DNA of 64,000 nt from Akebia trifoliata (GCA_017979445.1 CM030705.1:11756679-11820678); one strand, 5' to 3'; positions 1 through 11,500 are shown, counted from the stretch's first letter. Program-made: numbers and translations. Notes: generated by a model not told the origin, from the letters alone.

Positions 1-341
1 ACATCCTTCCACTCAATCTCTCCTTTGGCCAAGAGTTTGGACCCACCAATTTTCCCAAGAATCGATTTCCCGTTTCTCCAACGAAGCTCAAACACAACGC
101 TTTGCTTCTTAAGCTTATCGATTGCGTCTTGGCCTCCTAAACACTCCAAAGAAATAGACTCGTTCCAATATGGATCAAATTTTGCTGATATCCCTCGAGT
201 ATTAAGCTGAATTCTTCTGTTGTTTCCAGTTTGAAGATAGTATCTAACAAAGAGGTTCCCTGTCGATATGAATTCGACGTTTCTCGCTCTTATGATTCTC
301 AATTCACAGTTAAGTGAGGGAAGGTTTTGAGAAGCACCCAT
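1..341 (-). CDS. C2-domain protein, tandem copy 1 (3' end outside window)
   Basis: The reading frame starts at the ATG whose complement is at 339-341 and stays open for 113 codons to the window edge. It is the first of four tandem homologues. The protein starts MGASQNLPSL and runs through CELRIIRARN (first C2 strand), TGNLFVRYYLQTGNN, FDPYWNESISLECLGG and ILGKIGGSKLLAKGEIEWKD. This order matches a single small plant C2 domain (lipid or protein binding, usually at membranes). The FDPYWNE motif fits the common C2 'NPxWNE' loop. The acidic residues that usually bind calcium in loop 1 are replaced by S-T-G-N, so calcium-independent binding is likely; that is inference. No stop or frameshift is visible. 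The family is clear, but the exact function is unknown. Confidence 0.8.
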   Translation of the reverse strand, partial: MGASQNLPSLNCELRIIRARNVEFISTGNLFVRYYLQTGNNRRIQLNTRGISAKFDPYWNESISLECLGGQDAIDKLKKQSVVFELRWRNGKSILGKIGGSKLLAKGEIEWKD

Positions 342-944
342 GGTAGAAAGTCTAGAGAAAAGATAGTTAAAAGAAGCAGTAGAGGGTTATGAGTTGTGGG
401 TGAAGATGCCTTTGGTGTGTGGTGTTATATACATAAAGTTTTTGTATATTTTATTTGGAGGAAATTGCAATGGAGCTGCTTTGTGCATTTAAAATTAAAT
501 AAAATCCTCCACCAAATCTTTGTGTCACATGTTTTTTTTTTTTTTGTTTTGCTGAGTAATATCACATATATTATAGTGGCCCTGGACTTACTAGTGCTTT
601 GAAATTAAAATACCCTTTGAGACTCAATAAAGGTTAAAGGTTTAATATCTATAGTTACTATTCAAACCATGCTTAAATGTAACTAGGGCGGCTGTCTACT
701 GCTAGATCAGAGTTAAAATATAATCCGATATTGTTTAAGTGTACCCATTCCAAAATTTCATTCCCAATAAATGATCCGAAACTGCCAATATAAATTGAGG
801 ATTTGGATCCTGTAAGCAGCTGAATTGAATCCTTATCAGATCAATTTTATGTCAATCACTCAATCATGCATAGATCCAATTTAAATATGGGACGTTAGTA
901 ACTTACAAAATCACGACTTTTCTTAAAAATATCAATTGTAAAAA

Positions 945-948
<4 letters not shown>
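342..948. other. Upstream flank of C2 copy 1
   Basis: Shared with the upstream flanks of the other C2 copies (around 4890-5000 plus 5820-6200, 10830-11260 and 17545-17900), including a conserved 'gatgcctttggt' about 60-70 bases upstream of each start codon. This is the promoter/5'UTR side of the gene. No clear TATA box can be assigned with confidence and no coding sequence is seen. Confidence 0.5.

Positions 949-1027
<79 letters not shown>
949..1027. repeat. Compound microsatellite (TC)n-(TA)n
   Basis: A run of TC dinucleotides to about 995 passes directly into a run of TA dinucleotides. The Arg/Glu-rich and Tyr/Ile-rich open frames across it are artefacts of the repeat. It is followed by a short tandem duplication of 'aaggtggcatgtgcgaaccc' (about 1042-1092). 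Confidence 0.95.
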
Positions 1028-1037
<10 letters not shown>

Positions 1038-1358
1038 TAGAAGGTGGCATGTGCGAACCCACATGTAAGGTGGCATGTGCGAACCCACATGTATTAAAAG
1101 AAACTTATCTGTATTTTGAAATATTAGTTAGTTAGTTCTTAATAAAACAAAGGATATTTTTGTAACTTTCTAAAACTAACCAACATGATTCTTGGTTCCA
1201 GTCACGCAATTTTCTTAATTTTGACCAAAATGACCATTTTTATATTAAGTTTAAGTATAAAGGTGGGAGCGTTGTAGAGATCCCAAATTTGGTGTCGAAC
1301 CACTTCTACTCCACCTTCTCTCATTACAATAATATGTGTGTGTGTATGTATACATAGG

Positions 1359-1642
1359 CAACATTCTAGACAAAATGTTTTGCCCTACATGGGAAAAAAA
1401 TTTCAGACTGGAAAAAATCAGCACATTCTGTAATTGCTAGCACCAATTTACAAGTTTAAGAATCGTGAACTGTTCCTTTTTACCATTAGTTTGTAACCTT
1501 TTTTCATAGGGCTAGAAATCTTAGAATCGGCTGATTTTTTGTGACTGTGATCTCCTCGTCATAGAGAACATCCTCACGAAAGATCAGCCCATTCTGGAAC
1601 TTTTTTTTCATATAAGACAAAACATTGTCTAGAACATTGTCC
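1359..1642. mobile_element. Diverged foldback element, relative of the 4994-5786 pair
   Basis: The ends are imperfect inverted repeats (acattctagacaaaatgttt on the left; its diverged complement 'aaacattgtctagaacattg' on the right). The interior keeps the family words: 'ccctacatggg', 'tcggctgatttttt' and 'catcctcacgaaagatcagc'. It is much more diverged than the pair at 4994-5786, so it is an older insertion. Confidence 0.65.
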
Positions 1643-1649
1643 ATACATA

Positions 1650-4240
1650 TGTCCACCAAGTTCTTATCTGATTTTTAGTACTAACTCCAATCAAGCTTGA
1701 TTGGTTTTCTAAGATCCATTGATTACACCGATGGTAATGACAATAACATACATTTTTCAACGGATGTAGTGGATATGTGTATTGAGCAAAATTATTAGGG
1801 TGACTCCATCTAAAGCAAATGATATCCCAAAATCATGTGGATCAGATTGATGACCCTAACTGTACAATCAATCGGTACTTAACTCTCCTTAATGGTAAAT
1901 TTTTATATAAAATCCCAAAGGTAGCTCATGTAATTTTGAGGTGGTGAGACAAACCCATGTTAAACAAGAACGATTAGATGGATATGAAACCTAAGCGTAA
2001 TATTGTAATTTTAAATTCAAGCAGATCTGAGTTTACCAATGGAAGACTTAAGCAAGGATTTAATCCCTTGGGGATAGTGATGGGATCGTACTATGTTCTA
2101 TTCTTATACAAGATTGAATGAAAAAGGATTTTGGGTGTTGATTTCTTGGTTTTATTATTATCAAATAGATGAAGAGAAGGGTTATTAAATAGTGGTTAAC
2201 ATGTTTGCTGGACAAGGAAGTTTGAAGCATACCTATCCTACCTTTCTAAAAGAGATGGTTTATGGCTCCAAATCATCCACCTTTGTAGGATGGGTGGATA
2301 TCAGCTAGATTGTATCTTGGACCAAAAGATCATGAATTAGAAGATTAGTGAGTCCAATTTAGAAGATATCTTATTCTTTGGACCACAAAATCCTTGATAA
2401 TTATATTATATATAAATGTGGCTAGCACCTTCTACTAGGTTTACTCACTTTAAAACTAGAAAATTCTCCATATATTTGTATATTAATATATATTTTATTG
2501 CCTCCTTGAATCAACTCAATTTACATCCGAGTCGAAAATGAGGCCACTTCTAAAATATTGCTTCTTATTGACATGATTTTAAAACTTGGAGGAATTGTCT
2601 CAAACTCAAAGGCCTCCCAATGATTTTTCCATTGTGAATTATCAATGACGTGTCCAAAAATTCATTCACCTCAGTCAATATTTTGAAAATTTTGTCTAAT
2701 TCGATGGAATGAAAATGACAATTTTATTATGTAAAATAAAATGTCTGAATTTTTTTGATTTATGTAGAATGAGGTTTTGGGAATCGATGCACATTTCAAT
2801 GCTACTCCAGCACAACTCTTTAAGAAATCCCAAGGGTGCTTCAAGTAATTTTGAGTTGGTAAGACAATCCAATGTTAAAAAATATATAATTTGTATGGAC
2901 ATGAAACCTTAGCATAATCTTGTATTTTTAAATCCAAGGAGTTCTAGCCTAACAACTGGAAGACTGAGCAAGGTTTTGGCCCCTTGAGGATACGGACGGG
3001 GCCCTACTTTATTTTATTTGTGGGGGTTCAAGAAAATCGAATAGGATTCAGAGTTCATCTTAGACCCGTCTAGGGAGAAGGGAACCACTCGTGAACAATC
3101 ATAAAACAATTCCAACTTTTCATTCAAATGGACATAACAAAAGTGGAAATAATACTACAAAGCACAAGACATGAAGTTCGGAGAATGAAGTTTCCAAAAT
3201 ACATCTCCCAAGAAACCAGCTCATCACCACACATATAATGATTCGTTGAGTTCATTGTAACTACTTTGTTGCAGATGAAAAGATTGAATTTCCTCATAAC
3301 CTAACTCGTGCCGTGAATAAGACTACAAATAATCTGATATCATTTGATATCTTGAAAAGAAAAGCTTCCACTCACGTGTCACCATCTCTACAAATTATAT
3401 GACCAAACCAGCATTCATTACATGCAACCATACCTCTTAAGTCTATAGATAGAGGTAGTGATCAATGAAGACAAAACTACGCAATTCTCACTCTTCTTAA
3501 ATTGAAATTGTGTTGAATTATCTAATTACTTTATCATCATAATATTTCAAAAATCATCACAAACTCAAGAGTTCCAATCGTTAGCATTAGAAGGAAAGAT
3601 AGAGAAGTGTTTAAATCATCAAAGGTACCCACACTAACTATTATATAAAATTAAACTAAAACGGATTTTGGGTCTTGATTTCTTTTTATGATAATCAAAA
3701 GATTGGAGAGAAGGAGGGATTTAATTGTGGTTAACACGATAGTTGAAAAAGGAAGCATGCCATATGGGTCTAGATTGCATTCATCCTAGTTGGATGGATA
3801 GAAACCAAAGATTATACATTTGAAGATTAATGGACCCCACGTAGGACTTGTCTTAGACATTGGATCGCAAAAGCCTTTAAAATCATATTAAATGTACAAG
3901 TGGCATAATTTATACAAAGCGAAAACTTGGTTTGAGTGGATTTGGTGGACATCCGAGTAGAGTTGCTTAATTATAAATATAAGTGGGTAGTGCCAATGTT
4001 CATTGTTTTATTGGGATATCTTTAGATTGCATTTATCATTTATCCTTTTCTTTTGGTGCAAAAGATAAGTGTATCGTTTGATCTTTATTTATGCAACAAA
4101 TATTTTTTACTTAAATATAATTGAAATTTTTAATATTAAAAAAAAAAAAAAAAAAAAACCTACAATTTGCATAAGTCTTTTGCTTGTGTTCATCTCAGAT
4201 TTAAAAATAAAAAATAAGAATTCGATCCAATAACCTCAAA
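1650..4240. other. Intergenic DNA between C2 copies 1 and 2
   Basis: No gene seen. It consists of decayed copies of array flank sequence: 2090-2420 and 3640-3900 match each other and also match 9270-9600, 13410-13525 plus 16202-16340, and 18980-19330. The stretch about 3466-3600 matches 13255-13370 and acts as an empty site for the LTR-like repeat at 12430-13254. A poly(A) run lies at about 4138-4158. Confidence 0.6.
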
Positions 4241-4282
4241 AAATTACATGAACCTAATCAAGCTCTATGCCCATGTTAGTAT

Positions 4283-4882
4283 CTACAACAACTCCAGCGC
4301 TGCAGCAAGTGCCAAAATATCCTCATCTCTACCATTACACTCACCATGTCTGCAGCCACACTCGTTCCATTTCCTCAACCCACAATCTCTCCTATTTTTC
4401 TCCATCTTCACCTTTCCCTGCTGGACTATGACCTTCATTCCAATTTGCAGTGCAGGTGGCTTTAAACCCTCCGGAACAAGACGACTCGTCGTAACTGAGT
4501 TAACCCATTTCTCTATCGACAGCTCAGCCGATTCTAACACGTCCTTCCACTCAATCTCTCCTCTAACCAAAAGTTTGGACCCACCAATATTCCCAAGGAT
4601 CGGTTTTGTGTTTCTCCACCGAAGCTCGAACACAACGCTTTGCTTCTTAAGCTTGTTGATGGCGTCTTGGCCTCCCAAACACTCCAAAGAAATAGACTCG
4701 TTCCAATATGGGTCAAATTTTGCTGATATTTCCTGACTATTAAGCCGAATTCTTCGATTAATGTTTTCAGTTTGAATATAGTATCTAACAAAGAGGTTCC
4801 CTGTCAATATGAATTCGAGGTTTCTCGCTCTTATGATTCTCAATTCACACTTAAGTGAAGGAAGGTTTTGGCAAGCATCCAT
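4283..4882 (-). CDS. C2-domain protein, tandem copy 2 (intact)
   Basis: A single exon encodes 199 residues and is the only copy intact within the window. The C2 domain spans roughly residues 8-150: CELRIIRARNLEF, TGNLFVRYYIQT, FDPYWNESISLECLGG, VVFELRWRN, GGSKLLVRGEIEWKDVL and then IEKWVNSV. The conserved TSRLVPEGLKPPALQIGMKV strand leads into a charged linker and a Cys/His-rich tail with CG-x-RKW-x-ECGC-x-HG-x-C followed by NGRDED and ALAAAL. The tail is present in fossil form in copies 3 and 4, so it is ancestral. Typical loop-1 calcium ligands are missing. Plant proteins of this size are usually peripheral membrane or signalling proteins; the specific role is not known. Its upstream region was later interrupted by the foldback pair at 4994-5786, about 110 bases upstream of the start codon. 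Confidence 0.82.
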   Translation of the reverse strand: MDACQNLPSLKCELRIIRARNLEFILTGNLFVRYYIQTENINRRIRLNSQEISAKFDPYWNESISLECLGGQDAINKLKKQSVVFELRWRNTKPILGNIGGSKLLVRGEIEWKDVLESAELSIEKWVNSVTTSRLVPEGLKPPALQIGMKVIVQQGKVKMEKNRRDCGLRKWNECGCRHGECNGRDEDILALAAALELL

Positions 4883-4958
4883 GGTAGAAGGTCTAGTGAT
4901 GAGAAGATACGAGGGTTATGAAGTGTGAGTGAATATGCCTTTGGTTTGGTGTGTGCTG

Positions 4959-4962
<4 letters not shown>

Positions 4963-4993
<31 letters not shown>
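4963..4993. repeat. (AT)n microsatellite, left flank of foldback pair
   Basis: A TA-dinucleotide run abuts the left end of the first foldback element. The same kind of run separates the two elements (about 5375-5405) and flanks the second (about 5787-5815). The equivalent site in copy 3 (about 10903-10913) has only a short 'tatatatac'. Confidence 0.9.
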
Positions 4994-4997
<4 letters not shown>

Positions 4998-5374
4998 CCC
5001 GTTCGGCACCCTAAGTTTTACCACACACTTTAACAAACGCGTTTTGTCCTACATGGGTTAGAAGTTTCGGAATGGGCTGATTTTTGGTGAGGATGATCTC
5101 TATGGTGAGGAGATCATCCTCACCAAAAATCAGCTCATTCCAAAACTTCTAACCCCATCAAAAATGATTTACAAAAAATGGACGGTCCACGATTATTCAA
5201 CTTGTAAACATGGGGCTAAACATTTCGGAATGGGCTGATTTTTGGGGAGGATGATCTTTTAATCATAGAGATCATCCTCACGAAAAATCAGCCCATTCCA
5301 AAACTTCTAACCCATGTAGGACAAAAAACGTTTGTTAAAGTGTGTGGTAAAACTTAGGGTGCTGAACATTTCCC
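4994..5374 (+). mobile_element. Foldback/MITE element A of an inverted pair (381 bp)
   Basis: It begins GGGTCCCGTTCGGCACCC and ends GGGTGCTGAACATTTCCC. Long terminal inverted arms contain 'aagttttaccacacacttta' and its complement. Inside are two hairpins of the same type (about 5055-5153 and 5212-5312), each built on 'gggctgatttttgg' with 'gaggatgatct' and their complements. No coding capacity. The superfamily is unassigned; insertion into a TA run hides any short target duplication. Confidence 0.85.
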
Positions 5375-5405
5375 ATATATATATATATATATATATACCC
5401 ATATA

Positions 5406-5784
5406 GGGAAATGTTCAGCACCCTAAGTTTTACCACACATTTTAACAAACGTTTTTTGTCCTACATGGGTTAGAAGTTTTGGAATGGGCTGATTTTTGGT
5501 GAGGATGATCTCTATAATTAGAAGATCATCCTCCCCAAAAATCAGCCCATTCCGAAATGTTTAGCCCCATGTTTACACGTTGAAAAATCGTGGACCGTCC
5601 ATTTTTTGCAAACCATTTTTGATGGGGTTAGAAGTTTTGGAATGAGCTGATTTTTGATGAGGATGATCTCCTCACCATAGAGATCATCCTCACAAAAAAT
5701 CAGCCAATTTCAAAACTTCTAACCCATGTAAGACAAAACACGTTTTTTAAAGTGTGTGGTAAAACTTAGGGTGCTGAACGGGAC

Positions 5785-5786
<2 letters not shown>
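5406..5786 (-). mobile_element. Foldback/MITE element B, inverted copy of element A (381 bp)
   Basis: It begins GGGAAATGTTCAGCACCC and ends GGGTGCTGAACGGGACCC, the reverse complement of element A's termini, and has exactly the same length. The two elements and the 31-base TA-rich spacer form one large palindrome of about 790 bases. The pair is absent from the paralogous locus in copy 3. Confidence 0.85.
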
Positions 5787-5817
<31 letters not shown>

Positions 5818-6386
5818 TTTTATTTATTTATTTAGTTATTTGAAGGGAGGTGCGATGAAACTGCTTTTGTTCATTTAAAATTAAATAAAATCGTCCATCA
5901 AATCTTTTGTTCCCCGTGTTTTTTGGCTGGGTAGCTTCACATATATTTTATATGGCATGAACTTAGTTAGTGCTTTGAAATTAAAATACTCTTTGAGACT
6001 ATCTTTGAAATCATTCTTAAATATTGTAATAAGCGCGGCTATCTCTGGATATATTAGACTTAAGAATATGGTCCGATATCTTAGGGTTTGGATCCTATAA
6101 CAACTGAATTGATATCCCATCAAATCAACATTGTGTTAATCATATATGGACATCCAATATAAGTATGTGACGTTAACAATTTCTTAAATCATGACATTTC
6201 TTAATCTAATCTTAAAAGGCAACTGTATTTTATTTTTTAATGAATTTTTTGGTAAATAATTTTTATTATAATTAATGATATAAACATAAATATTACCATT
6301 GTCCAACACATAATCCCCCTTTTTTATCACTAAAAGATTATAAAATTTCTTTAGGGAGTACTCTGATTAAAAAAAAATTGGGTCGT

Positions 6387-6542
6387 GATAATCGGACGCT
6401 CTTTTTTTAGAAGCCCCCGTACGCTCCCATGACAGAACCATAGATCCTTTGCTTCGGGATACTCAAGAAAAAGATGTATGGTTATGTAACTACTGTGTTA
6501 GGGAGCGTAAGGGGTCGTTACAAAAAAGTACGTCAAATTATC
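6387..6542. mobile_element. MITE with GATAAT..GACG ends (array unit 2)
   Basis: Left end gataatcggacgctct and right end agtacgtcaaattatc are imperfect inverted repeats. Nested arms ccccgtacgctccc / gggagcgtaagggg follow. The centre is a hairpin core with 'aaccatagatc' and 'gatgtatggtt' around 'cttcgggatactca'. The duplicated copy is at 11501-11657. Confidence 0.75.
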
Positions 6543-6789
6543 GTTAGTCGTAAAAATAGTTGTCATGAAAAAATTGTGTTTCTTTAGAAATCCCGAGTTG
6601 GTAAAACAATCCCATGTGAAACAAGTAAAATTGCACAAAAAAGGTATACAGTGGTGATTATCTGCAAATGCTTACTAAAATCATCTCTATTTTCGAAAAC
6701 TAATTAACAAAGGTTCTCAAATCTCAACCGGCTCTAATTAATTACTCAAATAGAGGTGTTTAATAACTAACATTAAAAGTAGACTAATG

Positions 6790-6935
6790 ATAATTTAACG
6801 CTCTCTTTTCATAAGCTCCTTGAACTGGCAATTACAAAATCATAAATCTTTTTTTTGTGTGTATCCCGAAGCAAAGGATCTACTATTTTGTGATGGGATC
6901 ATAGAAAAAGTGTCAGATTAGCACGACTCTTAACA
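6790..6935. mobile_element. Partial relative of the GATAAT MITE
   Basis: It contains 'tgataatttaacgctctct', 'cccgaagcaaaggatctact' and 'gtgatgggatca', the same words as the element at 6387-6542 in altered order. The matching duplicate is at about 11899-12035. The right end is uncertain. Confidence 0.45.
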
Positions 6936-7322
6936 GTGTCATAAGTTGTTCCATATATGACCACCAGTAAATTTGTTACCATTTGGCCACTACGTCATTT
7001 GAGCATTTAAGGACAGTTCTAAACCTCCATTTTGTTTTTAATGAAAATCCACTTCTAATATATAATTTCACTTGGAAAACATATACCGACTAATATTTTG
7101 AGGCGTTCAAGTGAACCGCCTCTAATTTTTATAAAGACAGTTTTAAGATAAGAGGAAGTTTGCAGTCGAGGTTATTAAGTTTATATTTTTTTTTTTTTTC
7201 TGTTGCATGGACATGAAAAGAAAATTTTATTTTGTCATATATCACCATCTCTGCAATTGATATGATCGAGTTAGAATATCCAAATTCTTTATGTAAGAAA
7301 TGAATTAAAACAAATATACACG

Positions 7323-8145
7323 TGTAGACATCAAAATTTTAAAATGGATCCTACACCTTTCTTAAATTGCAAGAATGTCCTTGAAATTCATAAATGGACT
7401 TGTACATCCAAATTGGGCCCCTTTATTGAAACATACATCTTATAGTTTGGGTCTTGAATTTTCCCAGATAAAATTCATGGTTGAGCAAATCCAAGTGATT
7501 TACCTTAACTATTGGGCCTCACACCTTAACAAATGAGTTTGGCCCAATACTAATCCATGGAATTTTTAAAATTGGATTTGGACAAATTTAACTTTTAGAT
7601 AAACCAATCAAAACTCTTTAAATCGATGTATAATTGGAAAGATGAATTATCTTAAATCTATAAATATCAAAGCATCCCTCATTTAGAGGGAAACTTGAAC
7701 CACTTTCTCTCAAAAGATAGAAATTCTCCCTCTAGACAAGAAGAAGCTCTCAAATTCTATTTTAGAGACGAAGCAAAACTCTTTAAGAGAGACTTGAATT
7801 ATGATTCAAGAGAAGATCAAACCCAAAAATCCTTTTTCAGAAGTCAAGAAATCATTCTTAGTCGATAAAGTGTGAAGTCCGAAGAAAAAACAGTCTACAT
7901 AAACCTCTACCGAAGATCTAGCATCAAAATCAATCAATCATCTACATGTCAAAAGCCGTATTCTCAACCAATCACGTGTGATGTCCGGAGAGAAGAAAAT
8001 TATGCATATCTCACCATTTTCACGTTTGTATTTGACTGTTAATAAAAAAAAAACATTGTGATTTGTACTCTCTTTTTTATTAAATCATTTAAAATCTTGT
8101 TTCATGAATCACGCGATAGATTTGTTAAATTTGTTGTCGACAACA
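7323..8145 (+). repeat. LTR-like repeat (array unit 2)
   Basis: It starts TGTAGACATC and ends near GTCGACAACA. A TATA-like box (TATAAATA) lies at about 7659 with a short purine/pyrimidine-rich leader after it. About 820 bases with no coding sequence. The same repeat is at 12430-13254 and, more diverged and interrupted, at 45176-46928. Presence at an unlinked site supports a retrotransposon LTR, but no clean 5-bp duplication was found. Confidence 0.5.
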
Positions 8146-8394
8146 CAGTTTTTCACATTTCTTAAATTGAAACTTCATTAAATTATCATTAACCATCAGA
8201 ATATTTTGAGAATCACAACTGAATCGATACCATACCAGATCTATTTTGCATCAATCATGCATTGATCAAGAGGGAGCTGATTTTATTTTTTAGCCATATG
8301 TATTTAGTTGTGCTCCATCTCTTCTATCCACTATTGGATGGATACTAGATCCAATAAGTGTGAACAAATGTAGAAATGAGGTTCGTGGCAAATA

Positions 8395-8814
8395 ACTTAA
8401 TTATCATATATATTTAGTGATGAAATGTAAAATGTGCAGCCAATAGTAATCTTTTGTGACGAACAAATGTTTGTGGCTAAAAGTGTTGTCAATGACAATG
8501 TTGTTCTACCTATTTAGTGACGAAATATGGTATGTGGCGAATTACTAATAACGCATTTTTAGGGACAAAATGTAATATTTGACCAAAATAGGCTCATGGT
8601 TAAATGTTTGTCACTAATACTTTTGGTAGAGAATTTTGACACCAAGGATTTAGCCACTACTTTTTGTAACGACTAAACATTTTGTAGCAAAAACTAATAT
8701 AAACACATATTTAGTGACAAATTGTATTTTTCCTCGCAAAAAGTCCATCTTTTGTGATGAAACTAAATTCATGTAAAAAAAATTCATCGTAAAGGAAAGA
8801 TTTGTTGTAGCGTG
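8395..8814 (-). mobile_element. CACTA-like element terminus with subterminal repeats (array unit 2)
   Basis: The right end, read on the minus strand, is CACGCTACAACAAATC, close to the CACTACAA-type termini of plant CACTA transposons. Inside lie many short 'tagtgacgaaat' and 'tttgtgacgaa' motifs in both orientations, typical of CACTA subterminal regions. No transposase is visible and the left terminus could not be placed. The duplicated copy is at about 18110-18549. Confidence 0.5.
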
Positions 8815-8816
8815 AC

Positions 8817-9125
8817 TCGTCCTTGTGTCCCGAGAGGGATATCTTAGCGAGCACCATGTCTGCCCTAGCTTTTGGGTATATCCCACTGGGTTGTGAAAGA
8901 GGACCGCTTCCACCTGAAATCCCACTTTTCCACGTGGATGATACCCTGGAGATGCACACTATCATGGACGTTGTCCATCTGTGCCGTCCGTGTTGTCATG
9001 GTCGCATGACCTTATCATTCCATATGGAGGCCTTGGTATGGTTCATAGTGGTATCTTCTTCCACGTCATTATTGCCATGTTGCCCTACCAATTTATGTCG
9101 TCCACAAACCCAAGAGTAATTCAAG
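8817..9125. other. Conserved duplicated segment of unknown nature
   Basis: A GC-richer block than its surroundings, repeated at about 18550-18845. It contains open frames on both strands (for example plus strand 8823-9119), but the frames do not agree in length between the two copies on the minus strand, and no known domain was recognised. It may be the inner part of the CACTA-like element. Confidence 0.35.
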
Positions 9126-10227
9126 TAATTTTTTAGTTGATAGGGTTAAACAAGAACAATTAGATGGATAGCATAATAATCTTGTACTTTTTTTTTGTTT
9201 TAAATCAATATCTGCCTTTACAAGTGGATTTGATCCCTTGGGGATAGTGATTTTTATATATTATTATACTGCAAGATTCAATGGAAACAGATTTCGCTCT
9301 TGATTTCTTGCTCTTATTATAATAAAAAGAGTGGAGAGACCTGAAGGGGGTTGGGGGGGAGGGATTAAATCGTGGTTAACACGTTGGCTGGAAAAGAAAG
9401 TTTGAAGCATATAGTAATCCTACCTTTCTCAAAGAAAGCTTGGTGTATGGCTCTAAATTATTCATCCTTGTTGGATGGTGGAAACCAGATAGCTCGAATT
9501 TATTTTGGACCAAAAGATTATATATTTGAAGATTAATGGGTCCCCACTTATGAGATACTTTGTATTTGATAATCATATTATTTGTACATGTGATTTAAAG
9601 GAATGAGACCTTTTCTTGATGGATTCCAGGTCCACCAAGGAATTAGTTTAAGACCATGGTTCAAAACTCGACAACCTGGAGTCAACTCAATGGACATCCG
9701 AGTCGACTCCCATGAGTAAAATAAATATTGGTTAGATTTAATAAAAGTTCTGAAAATACATTTGAAAATTTTAATAGTTCAAAATTTAAAATTTTAGAAT
9801 TATGTCTATATATATTATGTGTTGTGGGAAAGCCTTTAAAATCATATTAAATGTACAAGTGGCATAATTTATACAAAGCGAAAACTTGGTTTGAGTGGAT
9901 TTGGTGGACATCCGAGTCGAGTTGCTCCAATGTTCATTGTTTTATTGGGATATCTTTAGATTTCATTTTTCATTTTTCATTTTCTTTTGGTGCAAAAGAT
10001 AAGTGTATCGTTTGATCTTTATTTGTCCAACAATATTTTTTACTTAAATAGTATTGAAATTTTTAATATTTAAAAATTTAAAAGAAAAAAAAAAAAAAAA
10101 AACCCTACAATTTGCATAAGTCTTTTGCTTGTGTTCATCTCAGATTTAAAAATAAAAAATAAGAATTCGATCCAATAACCTCAAAAAATTACATGAACCT
10201 GATCAAGCTCTATGCCCATGTTAGTAT

Positions 10228-10828
10228 CTACAACAACTCCAGCGCTGCAGCAAGTGCCAAAATATCCTCATCTCTACCATTACACTCACCATGTCTGCAG
10301 CCACACTCGTTCCATTTCCTCAACCCACAATCTCTCCTATTTTTCTCCATCTTCACCTTTCCCTGCTGGACTATGACCTTCATTCCAATTTGCAGTGCAG
10401 GTGGCTTTAAACCCTCCGGAACAAGACGACTCGTCGTAACTGAGTTAACCCATTTCTCTATCGACAGCTCAGCCGATTCTAACACGTCCGTCCACTCAAT
10501 CTCTCCTCTAACCAAAAGTTTGGACCCCACCAATTTTCCCAAGGATCGGTTTTGTGTTTCTTCACCGAAGCTCGAACACAACGCTTTGCTTCTTAAGCTT
10601 GTCGATGGCGTCTTGGCCTCCCAAACACTCCAAAGAAACAGACTCGTTCCAATATGGGTCAAATTTTGTTGATATTTCCTGACTATTAAGCCGAATTCCT
10701 CGGTTAATGTTTTCAGTTTGAAGATAGTATCTAACAAAGAGGTTCCCTGTCGATATGAATTCGAGGTTTCTCGCTCTTATGATTCTCAATTCACAGTTAA
10801 GTGAAGGAAGGTTTTTGCAAGAATCCAT
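10228..10828 (-). pseudogene. C2-domain protein, tandem copy 3 (disabled)
   Basis: The start codon is at 10826-10828 and the frame reads MDSCKNLPSL and on through FDPYWNESVSLECLGG and VVFELR. There the Trp codon TGG seen in copy 2 has become TGA (complement at 10562-10564). About 35 bases further on, a C run (10525-10528) is one base longer than in copy 2, which shifts the frame. After both lesions, the rest matches copy 2 almost exactly in the shifted frame, including the Cys/His-rich tail and the stop at 10228-10230. The protein would be cut to 88 residues, within the C2 domain. The high similarity to copy 2 argues for a recent duplication and recent loss. Confidence 0.85.
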
Positions 10829-11500
10829 GGTAGGATGTCTAGTGATGAGAAGATACGAGGGTTATGAACTGTAAGTGAAGATGCCTTTGGTTTGGTGTGT
10901 GCTGTTATATATACGTAAGGTTTATTTATTTATTTATTTGAAGGGAGGTGCGATGGAACTGCTTTTGTTCATTTAAAAGTAAATAAAATCGTCCATCAAA
11001 TCTTTGTTCCGCATGTTTTTTTGCTGGGTAGCTTCACATATATTTTATATGGCATGAACTTAGTGCTTTGAAATTAAAATACTCTTTGAGACTATCTTTG
11101 AAATCATTCTTAAATGTAATTAGAGAGGCTATCTTTGGATATATTAGACTTAAGAATATGGTCCGATATCTTAGGGTTTGGATCCTATAACAACTGAATT
11201 GATATCTTATCAGATCAACATTGTGTTAATCATACATGGACATCCAATATAAGTATGTGACGTTAACAACTTCTAAAATCATGACATTTCTAAATCTAAT
11301 CTTAAAAGGCAACTGTATTTTATTTTTTAATGAAAATGTGTCATTACGAAATGAAGTTTTTGGTAAATAATTTTTATTATAATTAATGATATAAACATAA
11401 ATATTACCATTGTACAACACATAAGCCCCCTTTTTTTTTTATCACTAAAAGACTATCAAAATTCTTTTGGGAGTACTTTGATTAAAAAAAATTGGGTCGT

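Noticed and set aside
903..1088. Minus-strand frame rich in Arg-Glu and Ile-Tyr
   Set aside because: It is a translation of the (TC)n-(TA)n microsatellite.
8823..9119. A 98-codon plus-strand frame duplicated at 18582-18845
   Set aside because: The two copies differ by an indel upstream, there is no recognised domain, and the frame on the opposite strand is just as open.
10562..10828. Short 88-residue C2 protein as a functional gene
   Set aside because: The stop replaces a Trp conserved in the other copies and the C2 fold would be incomplete; treated as a pseudogene.
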